A stretch of DNA of 64,000 bases from Oryza sativa Japonica Group (Eukaryota; Streptophyta; Magnoliopsida; Poales; Poaceae): positions 28,409,501-28,473,500 of the forward strand of contig NC_089041.1 in the NCBI RefSeq assembly GCF_034140825.1, read 5' to 3'. Below are positions 11,021 to 21,103 of the stretch, piece after piece; the first letter of the stretch is position 1, and each line of letters begins with the position of its first letter. The notes beneath the pieces are model-generated. The model was given only the letters and a program-made list of their open reading frames with translations, made no database searches and was not told where the DNA came from. The translations under genes and the position numbers were made by a program.

Positions 11021-11934
11021 CGCCGGCGCCGGAGATGGGGGGCGGATCGTGTGCTCGCGCCGCCGCCGGTGGGTTGGGGATCTCGGCTCGTGTCGCGTCG
11101 TGCGCGGCGACCACGTCGCCGTGTGTCGGCGGAGACGGCTTCTCTCAAGGTGGAGGCCGGCCCAGTGGATGGAGATAAAAAGGAGGCCCACTACCAAGTT
11201 GGGCTGAATTTGTCCTTCAAATAGAAAAGTTGGGCTGAATTCTAAGCGACACGACGGATTTTGGCGCAACTACTGGCCTCATCTTTTCACTTATGCTTAT
11301 TATTATCAGCTAAAATTTATATTTTTAACTTTAAATTTGGAGTTGATTTAGAGATTTTTTCATTGAAGTTCTATTCGTAAATTATTTTTCGTTTGTAAAT
11401 ATGTCGTTTGGCTAATTCCCCCGATAAGCCATTCGATGGCCTCCTACGAGAAAATCTTGGAGCTGGGTTGACACAGCTCTAGATCCATTTATTTTTTTAA
11501 AAAAAACAATTGTGTATTGCTAGCTTCTGTAATCCATGGAACAAGCTACTATTATCACATATATAAAGTTTGGATGAATCATTTGGTGCATTTTAAACTA
11601 CTTTGATTTAACGCACAAAATCAAATCCAACGTGAATAGAGCCTTGTGATTTTGGGGCAACTACAAGAAAGTCTTTACTGATTTGATGATTTTCCACAAA
11701 GTTCACCGGTTGCAACTCAAGCAAAACAAGCATTTAACAAACATTTTGCATGAAACATATAAATAGATAGCTAAAGTAATAGATTGATGCATTATGAAAA
11801 TTACATGGAGATTGCAAAAAAAAAACATAACTTGTGTAAAAACATAAACAAACAAACATGTGTTTCCAGTGTAGCATAAACATAACTTGTTCAAATACTT
11901 AATTGCAAGCCCAAAAAGGCACAACAGAATACAA
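11021..11934. other. Intergenic, nothing recognised
   Basis: Promoter side of the methyltransferase-like gene, then AT-rich DNA. No gene or clear element seen. Confidence 0.5.
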
Positions 11935-12051
11935 GAATGTACTAGGAATTTAAATGGACAGACTAAATTGCGCTCTCAACCCAACTGGTGGAGAATCATC
12001 CAACAAATTTGTATAAGATTAAACGACATTATTCTTTTCCAAACTAATCTT

Positions 12052-13079
12052 TCAAGAGAGGAAGTGAAACAATGGCAAGCAGGTTGGGTGTTGTTGTTGA
12101 TTATCGAAGAAGGTGTGTGGCACCAGGCTCTCCCTAAGCATGTTCCGCGATAGAAGAAGGGCGTCGGGCGGCTTGACGGTGATGACAGTCCTGAATGTCT
12201 TGCTCTTCACGTTGTACACCCCCAAGCCATAGGCGGTCCCCATAATGACATCACTATCATTGCCTCCCTCAATGAGGAGAGGACGTTCGAGGGTCATACC
12301 TCTCATCCATGGCAGCACGACGCGGTGACGGAGCTCCCACCTCTCATCCATGGCTCCATAACCCTCCATGACCCATAGGTCCACGCCCAAGTATGTGAAC
12401 TCTGATGCCATGAGGAACTTATCTATGGCTAGCAGGTCTGCAAAGAACTTTGAGGTCACTGGAGGCGACGTCATTTGCTTGAATGTCTCGTCAACCATGT
12501 TGAACACCGCCATATGGTTGGTGAGCCTGCCCTCCGGATGCTGCAGCCAATGCAAGTGGCCATGAAGAGCAGCCGGCGTCATCATTGATCTGGTGTATTG
12601 GGTGGTACTAAATAGTTCTATCTCAGTGGCTTCCACGTCGAGCCGCCGGGGTTCATCAGCACCGACCGAGAGCCCTTCCTGAAAAGAAGGAGACCGTCGC
12701 ACGAGGCCAGAAGGGGGCAATACTGTTCACTGATGCCGGTGCGGGGCAACCTCCCTGTTCCACGATTCTTGTATCTAGGGAAGCAAGCGAGGCGTCGCCG
12801 CTCGGGCACCGCTGCCTGGTGGTGAGCAGCGACCGATAGCGCGTCCAACTCCATGTTGATCTTGCTTGTTGCCTTACCGAAGGAGTTGTACAGGAGGGCC
12901 TCTGGTGGGTGGTGGCGCGCATGATCGGAGAGGAACGTCGGATTGGTGGTGATGCGGCGCCATGCCTTGCAGACGGCACCACAGCGGAGCACGGTCTTGG
13001 CTGGCAATCGGAGGAGGATCTCGTAGGTGAGATCACCGTCAATATCCAAGTTACTTACCGTCTGCCTTTGCTTCATCAT
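12052..13079 (-). pseudogene. Broken F-box gene, copy 1
   Basis: The 5' half (13079-12618) encodes an N-terminal F-box: GDLTYEILLRLPAKTVLRCGAVCKAW, with the usual LP..L and W positions, then SDHARHHPPEALLYNS. F-box proteins are substrate-receptor subunits of SCF ubiquitin ligases. The 3' half (12720-12052) carries the C-terminal part (ALHGHLHWL..., ending FHFLS) in a different frame. Compared with copy 2, about 185 bp is missing after LLLFRKG. The junction is out of frame, so the first half stops soon after it. No splice sites rescue the joint. Domain order and paralogy are clear, the function is lost, and a truncated 153-residue F-box protein remains possible. Confidence 0.75.
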
Positions 13080-13356
13080 CTCTACATATCATGTCCTGCT
13101 CACATGAAGTAAATAACATTCATAGTTAAAAAGGAATATAAAAATTTGTACTGAAACAATGAATATAAATATTCGTATTGAAATCATGAGCCAATTCTGA
13201 TATCATGATCTACTCTACGATTGATGCATGAATACGATAGAGTATGGGTACGGCGAGCCTCCATCGCCGAAGGATGGTGGCATCCAAGGTAGTGGGAGGT
13301 GGTGGGATGCGGTGGGATCAAGAGGAGTAGGGGTTTGGGAGGTGGAAGAGGAGGCT

Positions 13357-13598
13357 GAGTTCTTTCCCCAACTTTCCCAACTCACATATCTCGTTTTCCG
13401 CGCGCACGCTTTTTAAACTGCTAAATGGTGCATTTTTTTACAAAAAGTTTCTATACGAAGGTTGCTTTAAAAAATCATATTAATCTATTTTTCAAAAGAA
13501 AATAGCAAATACGTAATTAATCATAAGAAAATGCGTTGCTCCGTTTTCCAAGCGGATGGAATGTGTTCCCAACTCTCCTGAATGAACACAACCTTAAG
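13357..13598. mobile_element. MITE-like insertion upstream of F-box copy 1
   Basis: Near-inverted ends (ccaactttcccaactc near 13370, and the complement of tcccaactctcc near 13575), with an internal gcgcacgcttttt..aaactgctaaa segment typical of an abundant rice MITE family. A fragment of the same family occurs at 51300-51420. Limits are approximate. Confidence 0.5.
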
Positions 13599-14679
13599 GG
13601 GTAAATCAGATCTAGAAAATTGGATTTGAATCCAATGTTCAAAAATTCGCGTGTGATGGGATTATGTTTCACAATTGTTTTAGTCTCTTGTTTTAAAGGA
13701 GAGATAAATTTACTCTCCAGTTCATGCTTCTATTCTTGTCTTTGATACATTTGTCTAGTATGCAATTCTTAGACATATATGTAGTATACATTTTTTACGA
13801 CATATGTAGTATACATTTATTATTATTGACCTACATATTTGGACATATATGTAGTTTACATTTTTTTTAAGGATATATGTAGTATACATTTATTACTATT
13901 GACCAAAACACACTTGTAATCTGAACACACCATCATTCCTAATAATCTATCGGGGTTGTATAGCTCTCTGGTGACTAAAATCTTTCAAACCGTCAGGTAA
14001 CCAATGCAATGTAAACAAACAGTACTTCTACTTAAATGTCTACTTATGTGGGAGTGTGAATAGGTGAAAACATACATATTCTTTATGGGTGGAGAGGAGG
14101 AGATTAAGAGTTAACTTAAGAGAATTTACCATACCTAGGAGGAGGAGCGCAGTGGGAGGAGGAGGTGGTGGCGCAACACGTATTGAGAGATAAGGCGATG
14201 AGGGGACGACCGACGCGGTGGCCCGGTGACGGCCGACGATACGGCGTGGCGAAGAGTTAATGACAACGAGGCGGCTCAACAACAGGCAGCGATTTAACGT
14301 GGTGAGAGGAAAGATGAATCCGGCGTGGTATGAGGGTGTTGACCGCCGGAGATGAGACGGCACGGAGGAGGGAGCAGTCACCAACGGCCTTCTTTGCTGC
14401 GGCTGCGTAGGGGCTGGTCTAGAGATGTGCTATGTGCGTGCGGCGCGCGGCGTGGCCGAGGGTTGCGCGTGCGGCGGCGGGGGCTATGGCCTAGTGGCTG
14501 GATGAGGGAGGATGGGGGAGAGGGAGTGAGGAATTAGGGTTAAGTAGTTTATATATGGACAACTTGCAATGGGCTAGATGGGCTTATATTTTTGGAATAG
14601 GCTACCTTTACAGGTAACTCACATCCCATCTAATTCTACATGTTACCCGTAGATTACTTACAATCCCCGCGTCCCCATC

Positions 14680-15046
14680 CCTAGAAATTTGCTGGGCTCC
14701 GCTCCGAGAATTCTACCATGTTCCCGACCCAATAGGGAAACAATAATGCTCGTGCTTGGTGACCGCTTCATAATTCTTGTACTTGGGGAAGCGTGCAAAG
14801 GGGGTCGTCGCTTATATGTTGGCGCCTGGTGATGGATGGTGACCAACAGGGCGTCCAAATCCATATCGATCTCTTGAGATGGACTACTTGAGGGCTTGAG
14901 CGGGTGGTGACGTGGATGGTCAAAGATGAACGTCAGATCAGTTGTGATGCGGTGCCATGCGTTACATATGGTGTTGAAACGGAGGAGGGACTTGGCCGGC
15001 AAGCAGAGGAACATCTCGTAGACGAGATCATCACGGATAGAGGAAC
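14680..15046 (-). pseudogene. F-box gene fragment, copy 3
   Basis: Only the N-terminal part remains: EMFLCLPAKSLLRFNTICNAWHR, then FDHPRHHPLK, clearly the same family as the neighbouring copies. The fragment runs out of alignment with them within about 120 codons. It sits exactly at the junction of the two tandem units. It is non-functional as a full F-box protein. Confidence 0.65.
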
Positions 15047-15162
15047 AATGTACTAGGAATTTAAATCGATAGATTAAACTGCACCCTCAACCCAACTGGT
15101 GGAGAATCATCCAACGAATTTTTATGAGATTAAACGACATTATTTCTTTCCAAACTAATCTT

Positions 15163-16397
15163 TTAGGAGAGGAAGCGAAACAATGGCAAGCAAGTTGTTT
15201 TTTTTGTAACATAGCGGGTTGGGTTTGGTTGTTGATTGTTGAAGAAAGTGTGTGGCACTAGGCTCTCCCTGAGCATGTCCCGTGACAGGAGAAGGGCATC
15301 GGGCGGTTTGACGGTGACGACAACCCTGAATATCTTGCTCTTCACATTGTACACCCCCAAGTCATAGGTTGTCCCCATTATGACATCGCCGCTATCACCT
15401 CCCTCGATGAGAAGTGGACGTTTAAGGGTTGCACTTAGCTGCCATGGCAGTACGACGTGGTGCCAGAGCTCCCACCTCTCGTCCATGACTCCATAGCCCT
15501 CCAAGACCCAGAGGTCCATGCCCAAGTCCGTGAACTTTGATGCCATGAGGAACTTATCCATGGCTAGCAGGTTTGCAAAGAACTTCGTGGTCACTAGAGG
15601 CGGCATCATTTCCTTGAACGTCTCGGCAACCATGTCAAACGCCACCATATGGTTGGTGAGCCTTCCCTCAAGATGATGCAACCAATGCAGGAGGCCATGA
15701 AGAGCAGCCGGTGCCATCATCGATTTGGTGTATTGGTTTGGTACCAAATAGTTCTATCCCAGTGGCTTCCACGTCGAGCTGTCGGGGTTCATCACCGTCG
15801 ACTGAGAAGACCACGTAGTACACCGCGAGGTTCATAGTGCAATGGCAAAGCAAGTGGTACTCGTCGTACTGAAGGTGGAAGTAGAACCCGAACTCTCGGT
15901 GGCATTCTATTAAGTTTCTGCCTCCAGTCAGCCGTGGGAGCTCGGCCCACTGCCGCATCGTGGGGTTGCAGATGACGTGGTGGCCGATGCCCTTCCTAAA
16001 AAGGAGGAGGCCATTGTACAAGGCCATAAGGGGGCAATACTATTCATTGATCCCCGAGGCGAGGCAACCTCCCTGTTTTGTGGTTCTTGTACCTAGGGTA
16101 GCTTGCGAGGCATCACCGCTCGGGCACCGCCGCATGGTAGTGAACAGCGACTGACAAGGTGTCCAGCTCCATGTCGATCTTGCCTGCTGCCTTACCAAAG
16201 GAGTTGTATAGGAGAGCCTCCAGCGGGCGGTGGTGCGCATGGTCAGAGAGGAACGTCGGATTGGTGGTGATGCGGCACCATGCCTTGCTCATGGCACCAC
16301 AACGGAGCACGGTCTTGGCCGGCAGCTGGAGGAGGATCTCGTAGGTAAGATCACCATCAATAGCCAAGTTACCCACCGTCTGCCTTTGCTTCACCAT
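15163..16397 (-). pseudogene. Broken F-box gene, copy 2
   Basis: Starts MVKQRQTVGNLAIDGDLTYEILLQLPAKTVLRC (F-box, about residues 15-50). It keeps the central segment missing from copy 1 (NPTMRQWAELPRL...FHLQYDEYHLLCH) and ends with the same C-terminus. Relative to copy 1 there is a CGA-to-TGA change after AVPER, a second stop in the INEQ region, and a 1-base insertion near TKPIHQ. Together these split it into three frames (16397-16113, 16027-15668, 15747-15163). The surviving pieces of copies 1 and 2 are complementary, which shows the ancestor was one F-box protein of roughly 400 residues. Confidence 0.75.
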
Positions 16398-17302
16398 CTC
16401 TACATACATTCATGTCCTGCTCACATGTAATAAATAACATTCATAGTTAAAAATGAATATATATTCATATTGAAATCATGAGTAATTCTTTTGAGTTCCT
16501 GATCTCATGATCTACTTACGATTGTTGCACGAATGAGTTTCTCTTCTATCTTCGGCAATCTTGGTGACCTTAGGTCACATTTAAATCACTTAGGAGAGAT
16601 AAATTTACTCTCCAGTTCATGCTTCCATTCTTGCCTTTGATACATTTGTGTCTAGTATGCAATTCTTAGACATATATGTAGTATACACTTTTTTAGGTAT
16701 ATGTAAGTACACATTTATTTTTATTGACCAACATATTTAGACGAATGTGTAGTTTACACTTTTTTAAAGATATATGTATTGTACATTATTTTTAATATTG
16801 ACCTACATATAGTTCTAATCTGAACAGAGTAATTTTCATAATTATCTCTCAGGGTTGTGTAGCTCCCTGGTGACTAAAATATTTAAAACCATTTTTTGCT
16901 GCATCCATTGGATCTAAAATGAATGATGTCAGGTAACCAATGCAATGTAAACAACAGTACTCACTTAAATGTTTACTTATGTGGGAGTGTGAATAGGTGA
17001 AAACATTCATATTTTTATGGGGGGAGAGGAGGAGATTAAGAGTTAGCATAAGAGAATTTACCATACCTAGGAGGAGGAGGGGGTGGCGCAACGCATATTG
17101 GAAGACGAGGTGATGAGGGGACGACCGGTGTGGTGGCGCGGTAACGACCGATGAGGCAGCTCAACAACAAGCATCGATTTGACGTAGTGAGATGAAGGAG
17201 GAATCTGGTGTGGTGTGGGGGTGTTGACCGCCGGAGATGAGATGGCGCCAGAAGAGCAGTCACCAACGGCCTTCTTTGTCGTGGTTGCGTGGGGTTTGGT
17301 CC

Positions 17303-17484
17303 AGAGATGTACTGTGTGTGTGTGGCGTGCGGCTTGGTTGAGGGTTGCACGTGCGGCTAGAACCTAGCGACTGGATGAGGGAGGATGGGGCAGAGAGATG
17401 TACTGTGTGCGTGCGGCGTGCAGCTTGGTTGAGGGTTGCACGTGCGGCTAGAACCTAGCGACTGGATGAGGGAGGATGGGGCAG
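17303..17484. repeat. 91-bp tandem repeat, two copies
   Basis: agagatgtactgtgtg begins each copy (17303 and 17394). The two 91-bp units are nearly identical. The equivalent place in the first tandem unit (about 14420) has a single copy, so this doubling came after the segmental duplication. Confidence 0.8.
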
Positions 17485-17715
17485 AGTGAGTGAGGAATCA
17501 GGGTTAAGTTTATATATGGACAACTTGCAATGGGCTAGATGGGCTTATATTGTTGGAATGGGCTACCTTTATATAGGTAACTCATATCCCAGGTGCCTTA
17601 CATGTCGCCCACATGTAACTTACGAGCCCCATCGTCCTCGTCCTTGGAAATTTGCAAGGCAGAGCCCCGAGAATTGTACCCTGTTCCTGACCTAACAGAG
17701 TACATCTTTGTTTCA

Positions 17716-17925
17716 CATGCATCTTCAGGAGACGAGGAGGCCGGCGAGGGGAAGACCCTGACAGCGGCGTGGGCCAAGCTGGAGCTCAAGCTGGATCGGA
17801 TGTCATCCAGTCCATCAGTGGCGACGCGCGGCTTTGCGGTGTACAGCGTGAGGAGCAAGATGGTCAGCGGTGTCGCCGACGTCGAGTGCTCCGGCGTGCC
17901 GTGGTTTGTGCACAGGGTTTTGTTG
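17716..17925 (+). other. Coding-like GC-rich fragment, unidentified
   Basis: Right beyond the end of the tandem unit, a GC-rich stretch reads SSGDEEAGEGKTLTAAWAK, then RGFAVYSVRSKMVSGVADVE in one frame. Codon bias resembles grass exons, but no family was recognised and the frame continues into AT-rich DNA. It is probably a gene scrap. Confidence 0.25.
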
Positions 17926-18079
17926 TACCAACACAGATACGAAAATACGAGATATAATTGTATTTTCAAATGTGTGTAGTTGTATAATAGTAAGCCCATT
18001 ACCATTAGATTAATCCGACCCAAGCCTACTACAAAAATACCGCCCCGTTCGTTGGCCTCCCGCCTCAACCCTCTCTGCG

Positions 18080-18452
18080 CGCGCTCGCCGATGGAGAGAG
18101 GAGATAGAGATAGAGAGGGTGAGGTGGAGAAAGTGGGACCCACTCACATGTGGGTCCTACTATTTTTTTTCTTTTTGTTTAATTGACATATGGGCCTCAC
18201 ATATTTTGTTTTATTTTTTTTAGTTTTCATTTTTTTTCTCCTTTTATTTCCTCGGGATCAAACTGCCATGTCAATGCCACGTTAGACGAAGACATAGTAA
18301 AAGGAGCCACGTCAGCCAAAACAGGGGTAATACTACCGAGGGATCTCGTTTGTATTGGTTTTGTAAGTTGGGTGATACATTGTATCCGGTTTTACAGTTC
18401 AAGAACGAATTTCAGACTCAAAGACAAATTAAGTGACCTAAAATACTTATTC
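18080..18452. mobile_element. One-armed remnant of gtgggacccac TIR family
   Basis: Contains the gtgggacccactcacatgtg hairpin (18136-18155), the ccacgtcagcc word and a terminus ending acttattcc (about 18452), as in the right end of the elements at 314-2132 and 43795-44768. No matching left arm was found, so it is truncated. Confidence 0.55.
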
Positions 18453-18507
18453 CAACTAAGAATCCCTCTCCGGCCCAACCACCATGGGCCGCATGTAAGT
18501 CAAATTC

Positions 18508-18735
18508 CCCACGGAATAAGTCTACTTGGACTCCCTCAAATATATATATTTGATTTGTCATATATATTGACCCCTCAACTATTAAAGGTGATTTTCGTTG
18601 ACGTGGCTTGTTGACAAGGTCCAACCGGCTGAGTCATCATGTGGGGCTCACATACTAGTGATTCATTCCTTCCCTACTCCTCCCTCTCCCCCATATTTCC
18701 TCTCGCGGGCGACAGGACGGCAGAAGGGCGATAAA
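18508..18735. mobile_element. Left-arm remnant of related TIR element
   Basis: Begins ggaataagtctacttggac, the family terminus, followed by ccctcaact, gacgtggcttgttgaca and a CT-rich tract. It then stops without an interior or right arm. Confidence 0.5.
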
Positions 18736-19585
18736 ATAGAATTGTATTTTTTTTTAACAATTATATCAATCAACCTAAATCATTATAGTTTGGATCTACC
18801 ACAGTCGTATAGACATTTTGTTCTTTTTCTTCGATTAATATGAGAATTTATATCCTTTAGAGCAAACATGATACTTTTTTCTGGAGCTATTTATGAAGAT
18901 TTATAGAGTCCGAAGCGAACACGATGGTTTCTTTAATCTAATATAGTAAATAGATAGATTATAGTCTGGAATGGCCGTTCTAACGGTGGACACAGATGCT
19001 TGGTATGCATTGGATTGGCAGCCAAAATAATGCTTAATTAATGGATTAAAATACAAAGAGGAGCAAGCTGGCAGTCAAATGTAAATGCACAGTAACTTCT
19101 TGTGGATTATTATTTTATAGGTTCAACCTATCCATCAAGGGATTGACCTAAACCATTCTTAAAAAAGCTGTTGGATCCTAGGAAGTCAAAAGAAAGTGCT
19201 TTGGGCAAATAATCTACATCAATTCCACATTTCAGTCTCATCTGCTGAAGCAACTAATCCATGATGTTATCATATAACTAACCTCAGTATACATCACTGA
19301 AGCTGAGAGTGAGGGGGTCTGTGTAGTTAAGCATGTCCCTGTTCCAAGAACAGTTCAGCTGGCAAATCATTTTATAGCAGTAGTTGTAGTGGTTGGCCTG
19401 AAAGAAAGCTGAAAATTTCCTTGAAAAGTCAGCTAATCTAAAGCTGTACTCACTCCAATATTACTGTTGCTGGCTGAAAATTTGCTGGCAAGCAATCTAC
19501 TGCTACCTTTATTCTAGAATATAGCAAAATAGATGAGATGCTAGTAATAAGAATACAGGAAGAGAAGTAAGAGTAGTATAGATCT
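18736..19585. other. Intergenic, nothing recognised
   Basis: AT-rich DNA with no supported gene. Many short frames only. Confidence 0.5.
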
Positions 19586-21103
19586 TGGCAAATTTTGCTA
19601 TAGGACATCGCAATTGTGTGGTTTTAGCTCAGGGACACCGCGAAAGTGAAGTTTTGAGGGAAGACATCTCATAATCGTGGATATTTGCCGATGGACACCG
19701 CGCCGCCTAAAGGAATCTTGCTGTGCTGACGTGGCGGACGGGAGGCTTTTTTTGACACGGTTGGACGGTTGGACCTAAATGCCCCTGCGCCTTATCTCCT
19801 TAATGTCTGGCCCCACATGTCATCCTCCATGTCTGGCCCCACATGTCATCCTGAATGTCCTCTCTCTATCTCTCTCTCATTTACAAGGAGAAGGCTAGAA
19901 CAAGGCAGGCGGCGGCCGGAGCTGGGCAGGCGGCTGACGGCGGCCGGAGCTAGCCACGAAGCTGAGCAGAGCAGTAGCTCGGCGGGGAGTAGAGCAGACC
20001 AGCAGCGCGCGCACCCTGGATCCCATGGAGCAGGAGGCAGTCAAGCTGTCTCCGTCGGGCCGCATCCGCAACCGCACGCCCTCCTCCCCCGACCTCCTCA
20101 TCCCGGGCGCCGACAGCGATGCCAAGAACATGTGCCGCTACTCCGCGCTGCCGGGTGCCCGCCCTGACACGCTTGCCGACCGCCTCCACTGCTACCGCGG
20201 CGTGCTACTCGTCATCCTCGCCCCGCTCGCCCTCATCTCCCTCGTGTTCCTCCTCATGCCGTGTTCGCCCGCCTAGTCCGCCGCCGCCACCGCCGGCAGG
20301 AGGTGGGGCCCCGTCGACGCCAACAAGTGCACCGTCATATTCGACGCCGGGAGCTCCGGGAGCCGCATCCACGTCTTTCGATTCGACTCCAACCTGGATC
20401 TGCTCGCCTTGAGGAGGAAGGGGAAGGTGACCACCCTCTTTTCCCCTCTCTTTCAATCCTCTCCGGTGGCTCCCACGCACGTGCGCGCCCGAGCAGGATG
20501 CGGCAGGCGTACGATGGCGCGGGCCAAGGCGACGGCGGCGGCCTGAAGGCAGCCTGGCGGCGTTGAGTGGATGGGGAGAAAAGGCCAGCGCAACGAGGAG
20601 GTTCTGGGGCCGCGCCGAGCAGAGGAGACAAAGGTGGAGGCGCTGGGTGGTCGCGGAGGCGGTGCCCGTGCGGGCCGGCTTGGCCGCGCGCAGGCTCGGC
20701 GCTCGCAGTGTGGTGGTGGCCCCGAGCAAGACGAAGACAGCAGGTGGTGGCGAAGCGGCAGTGGCACGCAGGTGGTGCTCGCGCGGAAGATGTGGCCACG
20801 CACGGCGGCAGCGGCCGAGCGTGGCGATGGCTTGGTGCGGCGGCGGAGAAGGGAGAGAGGTAGCTGGCGGCGGTGGGGGAGTGGCCTGACGGGAGGGCCT
20901 TTTTTTCTGACGTGGTGCAGGGTCCGACCGCGTCAAAAAATGGCCTCCCGTCCGCCACGTCAGCACGGCAAGTATCATTTAGACGACGTGGTGTCCATCG
21001 GCAAATATCCACGATTATGGGATGTCTTCCCGCAAAACTTCACTTTCGCGGTGTCCCTGAGTTAAAACCACACAATTGCGATGTCCTATAGCAAAATTTG
21101 CCA
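19586..21103. mobile_element. Gene-capturing TIR element with apyrase fragment
   Basis: Terminal inverted repeats of about 170-200 bp pair 19586-19780 with 20905-21103: tggcaaattttgctatagga at the left, its near-complement at the right. The arms share words such as gcggtgtcc, gacgtggcggacgggagg and ttttttgacacgg. The GC-rich interior (about 19860-20890) carries an apyrase first exon plus Gly/Ala-rich filler. No transposase is present. Flanks (tagatct and tagatat) hint at a decayed target duplication but do not settle its length. Pack-MULE-like behaviour is inferred. Confidence 0.75.
20025..20426 (+). pseudogene. Captured first exon of an apyrase (GDA1/CD39) gene
   Basis: From ATG 20025 one frame gives a cytosolic tail (MEQEAVKLSPSGRIRNR), a membrane anchor (GVLLVILAPLALISLVFLL) and, after one TAG stop at 20274, the continuation CTVIFDAGSSGSRIHVFRFD. 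DAGSSGSR is apyrase conserved region 1, the phosphate-binding loop of nucleoside tri/diphosphatases. A gtgacc donor follows at 20427, so the fragment corresponds to a whole first exon. The remaining four conserved regions are absent. The frame is otherwise intact, which suggests a fairly recent capture. Expression could only give an 83-residue membrane peptide. Confidence 0.8.

Larger units (their letters stand above)
11935..17700. repeat. Tandem segmental duplication with broken F-box genes
   Basis: Two roughly 2.7-kb units align in order: about 11935-14740 and about 15048-17700. Shared landmarks include aatgtactaggaatttaaat (11935 and 15048), the F-box genes, ggagagataaatttactctc (near 13700 and 16592), the gaggaggag stretch (near 14130 and 17065) and the agggttaagt..tatatggacaactt stretch (near 14540 and 17500). 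The first unit ends in a third F-box fragment, so at least three gene copies once existed. Divergence is visible throughout, so the duplication is not recent. Confidence 0.8.

Noticed and set aside
12052-13079. F-box copy 1 as a functional two-exon gene
   Set aside because: The break coincides with a deletion relative to copy 2 and has no matching splice sites.
20205-21012. Minus-strand ORFs of 225-257 codons inside the apyrase-carrying element
   Set aside because: Low-complexity Pro/Ala/Arg/His frames without any domain; a GC artefact of the cargo.
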